From contig NZ_CP090981.1 of the NCBI RefSeq assembly GCF_021513135.1, forward strand, positions 2,778,025 through 2,842,024: a stretch of 64,000 bases of DNA, given 5' to 3'. A model generated the notes under the pieces. It worked only from the letters and a program-made list of their open reading frames with translations, was not told the origin of the DNA and ran no database searches. The position numbers and the translations under genes were made by a program. The stretch is from Vibrio sp. SS-MA-C1-2 (lineage in GTDB: Bacteria; Pseudomonadota; Gammaproteobacteria; Enterobacterales; Vibrionaceae). Of this stretch, positions 1 through 8,284 are shown one piece after another (within the stretch, counting starts at the first letter, position 1; each line of letters starts with the position of its first letter).

Positions 1-81
1 TGCTTTTTCGTGTAAAAAAGGCAAATTAAAGGTATAGAAATTATAACAACTAAGCGACAAGCGAAATATAAGAGGGAATTT

Positions 82-1749
82 ATGTGTTCGATCTTCGGTA
101 TTCTTGATATTAAATCCGATCCAAAAGCTCTGCGTACATCTGCTTTAGAGATGTCAAAAAAAATGCGTCACCGAGGCCCAGACTGGTCTGGTATCTACGC
201 ATCAGACAAAGCAATATTAAGCCATGAACGTCTATCTATTGTTGGTTTAAATAGTGGTGCACAGCCTTTATACTCAACCGACAAAAAACAGATCCTAGCT
301 GTTAATGGTGAAATCTATAACCACCATGAACTAAAAGCATCTCAAACACCTGATTACCCTTTCCAGACTGAATCAGATTGTGAAATCATTCTTGCGCTAT
401 ATAAAGAGAAAGGTGAAAAATTACTGGAAGATCTAAATGGTATATTTGCCTTTATTCTTTATGATGAAGAGCAAGATGCTTACTTAATCGGTCGTGACCA
501 TATTGGTATAATTCCTCTTTATCAAGGTTATGATGAGCACGGTAACTACTACGTTGCTTCAGAGATGAAAGCATTAGTGCCTGTTTGTAAAACAATTAGC
601 GAATTTCCTCCGGGTAGCTTCTTATGGAGCAAGACCGGTCAGCCAGTACGTTACTACAAGCGTGATTGGATGGAATATGATTCAGTAAAAGACGCTGAAA
701 CAAATAAAGTGGCATTAAAAGATGCATTAGAAAATGCGGTTAAGCGTCAATTAATGACGGATGTTCCTTACGGTGTTCTACTTTCTGGTGGTCTAGACTC
801 TTCTGTTATCTCTGCCATCACCAAAAAGTTTGCAGCTCGCCGTATTGAAGATGATGAAAAGAGTGAAGCTTGGTGGCCAACACTACACTCATTTGCTATC
901 GGTCTAGAGGGTGCGCCAGATCTTAAAGCCGCGCAAGAAGTTGCTGAGCACCTAGGTACGGTTCACCACGAAATGGTTTATACCATTCAAGAAGGTTTAG
1001 ATGCGATTAAAGATGTTATCTACCACATTGAAACCTACGATGTCACAACCATTCGCGCATCAACCCCAATGTACTTAATGTCTCGTAAGATCCGAGCAAT
1101 GGGGATCAAGATGGTACTTTCTGGTGAAGGGGCTGATGAGGTCTTTGGCGGTTACCTTTACTTCCATAAAGCACCTGATGCTAAAGAATTCCATGAAGAG
1201 ACAGTACGTAAGCTATTAGCATTAAACATGTTTGACTGTGCTCGTGCTAACAAATCGATGGCAGCATGGGGTGTAGAAGCGCGTGTACCGTTCTTAGACA
1301 AAGAATTCCTTGATGTTGCTATGCGTATCAAGCCTGATGACAAGATGTGTGGTAACGGTAAGATGGAGAAACATATCGTTCGTGAATGTTTCGAAGATTA
1401 TCTACCAGAGTCGGTTGCTTGGCGTCAAAAAGAGCAGTTCTCTGATGGTGTAGGTTATGGTTGGATTGATACACTTCGTGCTGTTGCTGAAGAAAAAGTA
1501 ACAAACCAACAGATGGAGAGCGCTGCATTCCGCTTCCCATACAACACACCTACAACTAAAGAAGCTTACGTATACCGTGAACTATTTGCAGAACTTTTCC
1601 CATTAGAAGATGCAGCTAAATGTGTTCCCGGTGGTCCATCCGTCGCTTGCTCAACAGCAAAAGCATTAGAGTGGGATGAGCAATTAAAGAACTGCCTTGA
1701 TCCTTCTGGACGCGCAGTCGCTTCTATTCATAACGAAGCTTATTCTTAA
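82..1749 (+). CDS. asnB: Asparagine synthase B (glutamine-hydrolysing)
   Basis: Makes asparagine from aspartate, ATP and glutamine in the cytoplasm. The protein is 555 aa, essentially the length of E. coli AsnB. It begins MCSIFGI, so Cys2 is the N-terminal nucleophile of the class II glutaminase domain (about residues 2-200). The synthetase domain follows, with the ATP pyrophosphatase loop SGGLDSS near residue 235 and the later GEGADEVFGGY motif. An AGAGGGAA ribosome-binding site precedes the ATG. The gene stands alone, ends at a clear rho-independent terminator, and its promoter is probably largely outside the window. Very secure. Confidence 0.97.
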   Translation: MCSIFGILDIKSDPKALRTSALEMSKKMRHRGPDWSGIYASDKAILSHERLSIVGLNSGAQPLYSTDKKQILAVNGEIYNHHELKASQTPDYPFQTESDCEIILALYKEKGEKLLEDLNGIFAFILYDEEQDAYLIGRDHIGIIPLYQGYDEHGNYYVASEMKALVPVCKTISEFPPGSFLWSKTGQPVRYYKRDWMEYDSVKDAETNKVALKDALENAVKRQLMTDVPYGVLLSGGLDSSVISAITKKFAARRIEDDEKSEAWWPTLHSFAIGLEGAPDLKAAQEVAEHLGTVHHEMVYTIQEGLDAIKDVIYHIETYDVTTIRASTPMYLMSRKIRAMGIKMVLSGEGADEVFGGYLYFHKAPDAKEFHEETVRKLLALNMFDCARANKSMAAWGVEARVPFLDKEFLDVAMRIKPDDKMCGNGKMEKHIVRECFEDYLPESVAWRQKEQFSDGVGYGWIDTLRAVAEEKVTNQQMESAAFRFPYNTPTTKEAYVYRELFAELFPLEDAAKCVPGGPSVACSTAKALEWDEQLKNCLDPSGRAVASIHNEAYS

Positions 1750-1812
1750 TATTCTGTATGACTTCAGGTATAACGCTAAAAATTAGCAGAATATAATATT
1801 TTAATTCTTCCC

Positions 1813-1842
1813 AAAATAGCACTTTTAAGTGCTATTTTTTTT
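1813..1842 (+). terminator. Rho-independent terminator of asnB
   Basis: Hairpin AAAATAGCAC / GTGCTATTTT with a short TTTTAA loop, followed by a T run, about 65 bp after the asnB stop. Confidence 0.85.
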
Positions 1843-1996
1843 ATCTGTCACATTGGATTTAACGACCTGCCTCGATAAGAAAAGAATTGAATACCAGTAA
1901 ACAATCGATATTCAACTAGATAAATATTCATAAAAATTGAATATCAAAAACGGACACAAAACATTTGCCTATTTATCAATCAAAACCCTCCCCCGT

Positions 1997-2017
1997 AATG
2001 TTACATATTGTAACATT
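1997..2017. promoter_or_regulatory. Perfect inverted repeat upstream of the peptide transporter gene
   Basis: AATGTTACA, a 3-base spacer, then TGTAACATT: a perfect 9+9 palindrome about 240 bp before the predicted start site of the POT gene. A further TGTTACATTT half-site lies near 2116. The right side runs on into ATTTTGAAAT, so together it faintly resembles tandem OmpR boxes; E. coli dtpA is OmpR-controlled. The protein that binds is not known from sequence. The remainder of the 1750-2296 gap is AT-rich without a supported gene. Confidence 0.4.
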
Positions 2018-2220
2018 TTGAAATAACCATTAAATATACTTACAAAAACCAACATTTAAGCAATCAGGTAGTCATATAAACCACTTTAAAGTAAAAAATA
2101 AGAATATAATATATTGTTACATTTCAAAATCAGTATACTCCTCATAGTCAAGAAAAAACAAAAATAGATTAAAATCAAATACATAACAAATATGCAAAAT
2201 GTTAAATAATTGTAGATCCC

Positions 2221-2249
2221 TTGCAGTGATAAATTTTGGAATGTATAAC
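2221..2249 (+). promoter_or_regulatory. Predicted sigma-70 promoter of the POT transporter gene
   Basis: TTGCAG at 2221-2226 and TATAAC at 2244-2249 are separated by 17 bp. This predicts transcription starting near 2256 and a leader of about 40 bases before the ATG at 2297. Confidence 0.5.
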
Positions 2250-2296
2250 TATTGCAGAATTAAAAAACACAACATTAAAAATATAACGAGATATAT

Positions 2297-3673
2297 ATGA
2301 CTAAAACAACTGCTGGCACGATTATGGGTCACCCTAAAGGGTTGTTTCTACTGTTTAGTACTGAACTGTGGGAACGTTTTTCTTACTATGCAATGCGTGC
2401 AATTTTAGTACTTTATTTAACAGACAAGACGATGAATGGCGGTTTAGGCTGGACAACCCAAAACGCACTTGAATTATATGGTATCTATACAGGTCTTGTT
2501 TACATTACACCATTAATTGGTGGCTGGTTAGCTGATAATGTTCTTGGTCAGCGCCGCTCAATTATGATTGGTGGTGTATTAATGGCGATTGGTCAATTCA
2601 CTCTTGCGTTACCACACTCTGTTGTTGACTCAAATCCAATTACCTTTTTCTATACCGGCCTTGCATTCTTAATCGTTGGTAACGGTTTATTTAAGCCAAA
2701 CATCTCTACAATGGTGGGTGATCTTTATGAAGAAGGTGACAACCGTCGTGATGGTGCGTTCACTATCTTCTATATGGGTATTAACCTAGGTGCACTTCTT
2801 GCAGGTATCATCGCTGGTACAGCTTCTGAAACTTATGGCTGGAAAGCGGGTTTCTTATGTGCGGGTATCGGTATGGTTATTAGCTTGATCACTCAGTTCT
2901 TCTTTGCTGAAAAACTACTTGGTGATATTGGTAAAGTTCCTGCAGCACACCGTGCACGTGAAGAAAATAATAAGAAAGCACCATTAACGCCACAAGAAGT
3001 TGATCGTCTAAAAGTTATCTTCATTATGGGTATGTTTGTTGTTATCTTCTGGGCTGGTTTTGAGCAAGCAGGTGGTCTGATGAACATCTACTCTCAAGAA
3101 TATACAGATCGTATGGTTGGTAGCTTTGAAGTTCCAGCCGCTTGGTTCCAGTCTCTAAACCCATTCTTTATTATTACTCTTGCACCGTTAATCGCTGCTC
3201 TATGGGTTAAAATGGGTCCTAAAGAGCCGAGCTCACCAGCGAAATTTGCAATGGGTCTATTCTTCTTAGCCGTTGGTTTTGTATGTATGGTTGGCGCAGC
3301 ACTTGAACAAGGTGGCGACGTAACCGTTAAAACATCAATGATGTGGTTAGTGGGTGCATATTTCTTCCACACTGTCGGTGAGTTATGTTTATCCCCTATC
3401 GGGCTATCAATGGTAACGAAACTTGCTCCGCTTCGCCTTGCTTCATTAATGATGGGTGTATGGTTCGGTTTCAACGCAGTTGCTAACTACGTTGCTGGTT
3501 TCATCGGTGCACACGTTGGTGAAGGTGGTCCACTCGCTATCTTTGGTGGTATCGCAATCACAGCAACAGTGGCTGGCGTACTACTTCTTCTTTGCTCTAA
3601 AAAACTAATCTACTGGATGCACGGTGCTGAAGGTCAACCAGTTGAAACTAACGCTGAAGAAGCAAAAGCATAA
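2297..3673 (+). CDS. Proton-dependent oligopeptide (POT/PTR2) transporter
   Basis: Inner-membrane symporter that imports di- and tripeptides with protons. The 458 aa protein has the POT signature ELWERFSYYAMR near residue 22 (the ExxERFxYY proton-coupling motif), the conserved GGWLADN loop after TM2, and about 12-14 hydrophobic segments up to the cytoplasmic tail. Size and N terminus resemble the bacterial PepT transporters of Shewanella and Vibrio; which E. coli Dtp paralogue it matches cannot be settled here. The start codon lacks a strong Shine-Dalgarno (only AACGAG). An ERIC element begins at the base after the stop codon. Confidence 0.9.
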   Translation: MTKTTAGTIMGHPKGLFLLFSTELWERFSYYAMRAILVLYLTDKTMNGGLGWTTQNALELYGIYTGLVYITPLIGGWLADNVLGQRRSIMIGGVLMAIGQFTLALPHSVVDSNPITFFYTGLAFLIVGNGLFKPNISTMVGDLYEEGDNRRDGAFTIFYMGINLGALLAGIIAGTASETYGWKAGFLCAGIGMVISLITQFFFAEKLLGDIGKVPAAHRAREENNKKAPLTPQEVDRLKVIFIMGMFVVIFWAGFEQAGGLMNIYSQEYTDRMVGSFEVPAAWFQSLNPFFIITLAPLIAALWVKMGPKEPSSPAKFAMGLFFLAVGFVCMVGAALEQGGDVTVKTSMMWLVGAYFFHTVGELCLSPIGLSMVTKLAPLRLASLMMGVWFGFNAVANYVAGFIGAHVGEGGPLAIFGGIAITATVAGVLLLLCSKKLIYWMHGAEGQPVETNAEEAKA

Positions 3674-3754
3674 GATACCTAAAATAATTGGAGTGGCTAG
3701 TAGGCGAACGAGTACAGCCAACAACCTAGCGACTTCAAGTATGAAGGGCATAAA
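3674..3754 (+). repeat. ERIC element, internally deleted short form
   Basis: About 81 bp. It has both ERIC ends (ACCTAAAATAATTGGAG on the left, ACTTCAAGTATGAAGGG on the right) and the GCTAGTAGGCG and GCCAACAACCTAG blocks, but lacks the central CCCCATGAGTATAG...ATTGGGG palindrome. It abuts the POT stop codon, so it is transcribed as the 3' UTR. Confidence 0.85.
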
Positions 3755-3800
3755 TAGATAGGATTAAATTTATTCTCTATATTTTAAACAATAGAAAACA

Positions 3801-3832
3801 AAAAAGGCCGCTAATCATTAGCGGCCTTTTTT
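3801..3832. terminator. Bidirectional terminator between the POT gene and rssB
   Basis: AAAAAGGCCGCTAAT / ATTAGCGGCCTTTTT hairpin with A-rich left and T-rich right flanks, placed between convergent genes and usable from either side. Confidence 0.9.
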
Positions 3833-3894
3833 ATATGAAAGACAAGACTCTGCCTTTTCAACGTGTCACTTAATTCGTTCATACACCAATACAA

Positions 3895-4938
3895 CTACGC
3901 TTTAATTGGGTGTAACGTTAACGTAAAGCTCCCATTCATTATGCCGTTAAGTTGCAATCGACCACCAGAAATAGGCAGTGTGACCATTTGTTCATTATTC
4001 TGTTGTGCGCCATCACCTAATTTGATCTTAGTTTGAATGATCTCTTGAGTATTATTTTCACTACTCACTTTAGCGCCAAGACCAATAGAATCTATATGTA
4101 GGCACCTGGTATCTGGTTCAAAAAGTCCAAAAATACCATTCATAGAACGCGCATAGCCTGATTGTAAAATCCCTTTCTCAACAACACGAACCACATGCTT
4201 AAGCTCCACCTCTTCGGTATCTCGTGTTCTTAAATAATCATTAAAGAAGGTTCTAACTAACAGTGACGTTGCTGTGCTGTTCTCTTCTGCTGAATTAGGA
4301 TCCAAGATATAGAACATCAAACGACCATCAATTAACCAAATATAGTCAATAATCACAGGAAGTCGCTCAGTCGACTGTAAGTTAAAATATTTCAACTCCC
4401 AACCTTGATTATAAGAGATTGGGTTTGGTAGTAATCCAGTCAAAAGTTGTCTTGCCGCTTCAGGGTGATCATTTAATTCTTCGATTTGCCCATGAAGCTC
4501 ATGTTCCAGAACTTTAATCTCTTCACTCTCTTCATCACTGGTTAAATGCTGATATGCACTTCGTAACGCAGCCTCGATGGTACTCTGTAATTTAAGTAGG
4601 TCTCGAATTGGCTTAACCAAAAAGTCTTTTACGCCTAAACGAAGCGCTTTGGCAACATCATTCATATCACCAGTACCAGAAATAACAATAATCGGTAAAG
4701 CTGGAGCCTTACGACTCACCTCTTCAACGACTTCCATACCGGTTACATAGGGAATTTGGAGATCACAAAGCATGATATCAGGTAATTTAATTTTTAATTC
4801 TTGTAATGCCTTAATACCATCTTCCGCATGTCGAACTTCATAGCCTTGCTGAACAAGAAATTGCGTAATAATATGACTAAAAACCGCATCATCTTCTACT
4901 AACAGAATCTCTTTTGCTGGCTGTAATTCACTAACCAT
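3895..4938 (-). CDS. rssB: Response regulator RssB, sigma-S degradation adaptor
   Basis: Probable RssB, the adaptor that delivers the stationary-phase sigma factor RpoS to ClpXP. The 347 aa protein has an N-terminal receiver domain (about residues 9-130) with acidic residues E15-D17, the phosphoacceptor Asp59 in MLCDLQIP, Ser87 and Lys109. A linker helix and a PP2C-like output domain without an obvious phosphatase metal site follow. The identification rests on this architecture, the length (E. coli RssB 337 aa) and synteny: ychJ and purU lie next door as in E. coli. The rssA patatin-like gene that usually accompanies it is absent. Divergent from ychJ. Confidence 0.8.
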   Translation of the reverse strand: MVSELQPAKEILLVEDDAVFSHIITQFLVQQGYEVRHAEDGIKALQELKIKLPDIMLCDLQIPYVTGMEVVEEVSRKAPALPIIVISGTGDMNDVAKALRLGVKDFLVKPIRDLLKLQSTIEAALRSAYQHLTSDEESEEIKVLEHELHGQIEELNDHPEAARQLLTGLLPNPISYNQGWELKYFNLQSTERLPVIIDYIWLIDGRLMFYILDPNSAEENSTATSLLVRTFFNDYLRTRDTEEVELKHVVRVVEKGILQSGYARSMNGIFGLFEPDTRCLHIDSIGLGAKVSSENNTQEIIQTKIKLGDGAQQNNEQMVTLPISGGRLQLNGIMNGSFTLTLHPIKA

Positions 4939-5205
4939 AAATGCTTTAACTCCAATTACCTTAACCAGAAAATCACTTAACCAGTTAATCTTATTAAATT
5001 TCTAAGTTACGAAATCACAAAAAACATCCTGTTATCTACCTTTTGATCCGTCATCTAACCTAGTTAAAGGATGGTTCATTCACGGTGAGATTCAAGAAAA
5101 TAAGCGAAAAATTAATAAATATTTATCGTTATTGATGAATGAAGTCCCTATAATCTCATTTATACTATTTGGTATAATAAGAATAAAAATAGAGAATAAT
5201 TAACT

Positions 5206-5691
5206 ATGTGTTACTGTGGTCAACCTCAAACGTATCAACAATGCTGTCAGCCAATTCATGAAAATCCAAAGTTAGCCTTACGACCAGAACAGTTAATGAG
5301 AGCGCGCTATAGTGCCCACTTAACCGATAATGTTGACTTTATTATTAACACTTATCACCCCTCTTGCTATGCCAGTGGTTATCGTCAATCTATTATCGAT
5401 ACTATTGCGTTAAAGTGGATGCGTTTAGAGGTTATCGACAGTTCAGATATCGAGCTTGACGAACAGCAACAGCCTTTAGTTCATGAAGCTTTTGTCGAAT
5501 TTAAGGCCTACTACTTAGAGCATGAGTACCTTTCTTGTCTCCATGAAAATTCTCGATTCCTTTTTCAGGATCAGCAGTGGTTTTATATTGATGGGGTTTA
5601 TCCCTCTAGTGAAGCTCAAGTAAAAAAAGTTCATCGTAATGACTTATGCCCTTGCTTGAGTGGTAAAAAATTTAAGAAATGTTGTTATTAG
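5206..5691 (+). CDS. ychJ: YchJ family SEC-C motif protein (UPF0225)
   Basis: 161 aa cytoplasmic protein of unknown biochemical role. It has a cysteine-rich SEC-C-type motif at each end: CYCGQPQTYQQCC at the N terminus and CPCLSGKKFKKCC at the C terminus, likely zinc-binding. An NTF2-like middle domain lies between them. Position between rssB and purU matches E. coli. A perfect TATAAT occurs at 5149-5154 and another at 5173-5178, so the promoter is probably just upstream, but no matching -35 is clear. Confidence 0.9.
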   Translation: MCYCGQPQTYQQCCQPIHENPKLALRPEQLMRARYSAHLTDNVDFIINTYHPSCYASGYRQSIIDTIALKWMRLEVIDSSDIELDEQQQPLVHEAFVEFKAYYLEHEYLSCLHENSRFLFQDQQWFYIDGVYPSSEAQVKKVHRNDLCPCLSGKKFKKCCY

Positions 5692-5782
5692 TTACATTTT
5701 TCTTTGATCTTCTTGAAATTAAACAGTACAACTTAAAAGACACAACACAATAAAAATATGGAAATCCCCATTAAGGATTAAG

Positions 5783-6616
5783 ATGGAAAAGAAGATCTTA
5801 CTGACGAATTGTCCTGATGAAAAAGGACTTATCTCAAAAATCACCAATATCTGTTACAAACATCAACTCAACATTATTCATAATAATGAGTTTGTCGATA
5901 ACAGTAGCCAACAGTTTTATATGCGTACCGAATTAGAGGGTATTTTCAATGATCATACCCTTAATATCGATCTTGAGCAGGCACTCCCGAAGGGCAGTCA
6001 GTCACAACTGATTAGCTCAGGGCGTAAACGCGTCGTTATCATGGTCACCAAAGAGGCTCACTGTTTAGGGGATATTCTAATGAAAGCTTTTGATGGCTCA
6101 TTAGATATCGAGATCGCCGCGGTGATTGGCAATTACGATACGTTAACAGAATTAACTGAGAAGTTTTCAATCCCCTTCCATACGGTTTCTCATCAAGAGC
6201 TCACCAGAGATCAACATGAGCAACAAGTAATGGAAATCATCGATAGCTACCAACCTGATTATATTGTGTTAGCAAAATATATGCGGATATTAAACCCTGG
6301 ATTTGTTGAACATTACCAACATAAAATTATCAATATCCACCATAGCTTTCTCCCTGCATTTATTGGTGCAAAACCTTATCAACAAGCTTTTGAACGTGGT
6401 GTGAAAATCATTGGTGCAACCGCTCATTTTGTCACAAATAATCTTGATGAAGGACCGATTATTCGCCAGCAAGTGATTCCTGTCGATCACAATTTCAATG
6501 CTGAAGATATGGCAAAATCAGGGAAGGACGTTGAAAAATCAGTATTGAGTAAAGCACTCTCACTGGTGGTAGAAGATCGGGTGTTTGTTTACGCTAACCG
6601 AACGGTTATTCTATAA
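5783..6616 (+). CDS. purU: Formyltetrahydrofolate deformylase
   Basis: Hydrolyses 10-formyl-tetrahydrofolate to formate and THF; in E. coli this supplies formate to PurT and balances one-carbon pools. The 277 aa protein has an N-terminal ACT domain (about 1-85) and a formyltransferase-like domain with NIHHSFLPAF and the downstream HFVTNNLDEGPII segment, giving the Asn-His-Asp active site. AAGGAT precedes the ATG at good spacing. It pairs functionally with fhs at 59.9 kb, which runs the opposite formate/THF reaction. Confidence 0.95.
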   Translation: MEKKILLTNCPDEKGLISKITNICYKHQLNIIHNNEFVDNSSQQFYMRTELEGIFNDHTLNIDLEQALPKGSQSQLISSGRKRVVIMVTKEAHCLGDILMKAFDGSLDIEIAAVIGNYDTLTELTEKFSIPFHTVSHQELTRDQHEQQVMEIIDSYQPDYIVLAKYMRILNPGFVEHYQHKIINIHHSFLPAFIGAKPYQQAFERGVKIIGATAHFVTNNLDEGPIIRQQVIPVDHNFNAEDMAKSGKDVEKSVLSKALSLVVEDRVFVYANRTVIL

Positions 6617-6662
6617 ATATTTATGATAAAAACTCACCCCTTACCGCGGGTGATTAGAAAAT

Positions 6663-6709
6663 AAAAAGAGCGACTCAATAACCTTCCTTGTTATTTTGTC
6701 GCTCTTTTA
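6663..6709. terminator. Bidirectional terminator between purU and the porin gene
   Basis: Stem AAAAGAGCGAC / GTCGCTCTTTT with an inner AATAAC / GTTATT stem, between convergent genes and flanked by A and T tracts. Confidence 0.88.
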
Positions 6710-6740
6710 GTTGCCTAGTTGCAGCTTAATGACTTAACAA

Positions 6741-7736
6741 TTAAAAAGTGACTTCTAAGCCAAGGGCATAGGCTGTTTTAAAGTCAATATTATCAGCATC
6801 ATTCAGTGTTACTTCACCATAAGCTCTTACGTTTTTGCGTAGCTGATGCGTTAAGTTGACATAGTATGAAGTCAGGTCACCTCCACCATCAAACATATCC
6901 TGAGCAATACCTAAACCTAAGGTATTTTTACCCATATAGTATTTACCCGCTAATTCCCAGAAGTCAGTTTCTGAACTCTCTACATCAACATTTCCATACA
7001 GTGCACCAACTTTGAACTGATCATTTTCCCATTCAAGTTCAAAATCATAACCTTGGAATTCACTGCCTCTTGCATGACCGTTATCATAATTATCAGCTAA
7101 TCTACCATCAATAAAGAAAGCTGAAGCAGTAAAGCCACCAAAGAAGCCTCGCACCATCATATCTACACCACTTTGGCTTCTGTAATACTTATATGAGCTT
7201 GAAGTTCCACTAGGAAGGTCATCAAGTTCTTTTACAACATAACCAATTGCAGCTGCAAACTGATCTGTGGCATATTGATATTTGATATAACTATCTGATG
7301 CTGTATCTTGAAAATCAATACCTGCTAACTTATTCTCATAATTAGCACCAATACCGGCACCATCAGCCACTAAGTATTGACGACCAAAAGTTAAAGTTCC
7401 ATAGCTTGATTTTAAACCCGCATACATTTCATCTGCAGTTACACCCGTTTTATCTTTATAATCATCATCTTCACCAATGGCGATACCAAATGTTGCAATC
7501 GCAGCTAAATCTGGATTCACTTGATGTGAGAAGTTAACCGCTAAATCACCATCAGCAACACGAAGATGGGCATTTTCACGAGAATCTTTATCGACTGCTG
7601 CTTGACGATACTGAGCTTCAGCAGCGCCACTGATACTCACCTTTGAATCACTATCATCATATAATGTAATATCTGCTACTGCTGAACCTGCCATTAGTGC
7701 TGCGGGTACAGCCAAAGCTAAAAGAGTTTTTTTCAT
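6741..7736 (-). CDS. General porin, Gram-negative outer membrane (OmpU/OmpC-like)
   Basis: 331 aa outer-membrane beta-barrel for passive diffusion of small solutes. Residues 1-21 are a typical signal peptide (basic MKK, hydrophobic core, cleavage after GSAVA). The mature part begins DITLYDD, is rich in alternating aromatic/polar strands, contains the FGRQYLVADG segment typical of Gram-negative porins, and ends with the C-terminal Phe of BAM-dependent proteins (LEVTF). Which Vibrio porin it corresponds to cannot be told from the sequence alone. Confidence 0.85.
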   Translation of the reverse strand: MKKTLLALAVPAALMAGSAVADITLYDDSDSKVSISGAAEAQYRQAAVDKDSRENAHLRVADGDLAVNFSHQVNPDLAAIATFGIAIGEDDDYKDKTGVTADEMYAGLKSSYGTLTFGRQYLVADGAGIGANYENKLAGIDFQDTASDSYIKYQYATDQFAAAIGYVVKELDDLPSGTSSSYKYYRSQSGVDMMVRGFFGGFTASAFFIDGRLADNYDNGHARGSEFQGYDFELEWENDQFKVGALYGNVDVESSETDFWELAGKYYMGKNTLGLGIAQDMFDGGGDLTSYYVNLTHQLRKNVRAYGEVTLNDADNIDFKTAYALGLEVTF

Positions 7737-8284
7737 TTTAAGTCCACTGCCTTATTTATTATTGTCAGAATCGCCAGAGAAAAAATATTAAAAAAAGTTA
7801 CAAACATTTATTAAATAAATTAACCATGGCATTAATTATTTTTATAATTTATAAAAAGTTAATAGCAGGAGCTAATAACCAATGTTTTATTCGCAAACTC
7901 AATCTTGCCTAATGGCCGTGAATCAGTCAAAAACAGGGAAATAAAAACAAATAAAAAATAACCACAAAAATCAATTAATTACATTAAAATTAAAAGTTAA
8001 AAAACAATGACATTAATATTCAATGAATTTAAATAAACAACAGATATAAAAATAAAAAAGACAATACAAAGGTATATAGGTAAAATAAAAAATATTACTC
8101 TAAAAACCTAATATTCAATCTATATTTAATATTCAATAAAAAAATAACAATAAACTTAATGGAATTATTTTATATTACGCCTTAATCTGAGTTTGATAGA
8201 TGATAAATTTTTGTCATAAATGGCTACGCGGTGATGTATAGCATGATAAAATAGGAGTAACTTTACTTTTACGGTCGATTTCTC
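7737..8284. other. AT-rich divergent intergenic region (porin / dinG)
   Basis: 548 bp of very AT-rich sequence between divergent genes. It must hold the porin promoter and leader and the dinG promoter. No convincing ORF, ERIC element or strong palindrome was found, and there is no CTGT-N8-ACAG LexA box near dinG. Confidence 0.5.
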
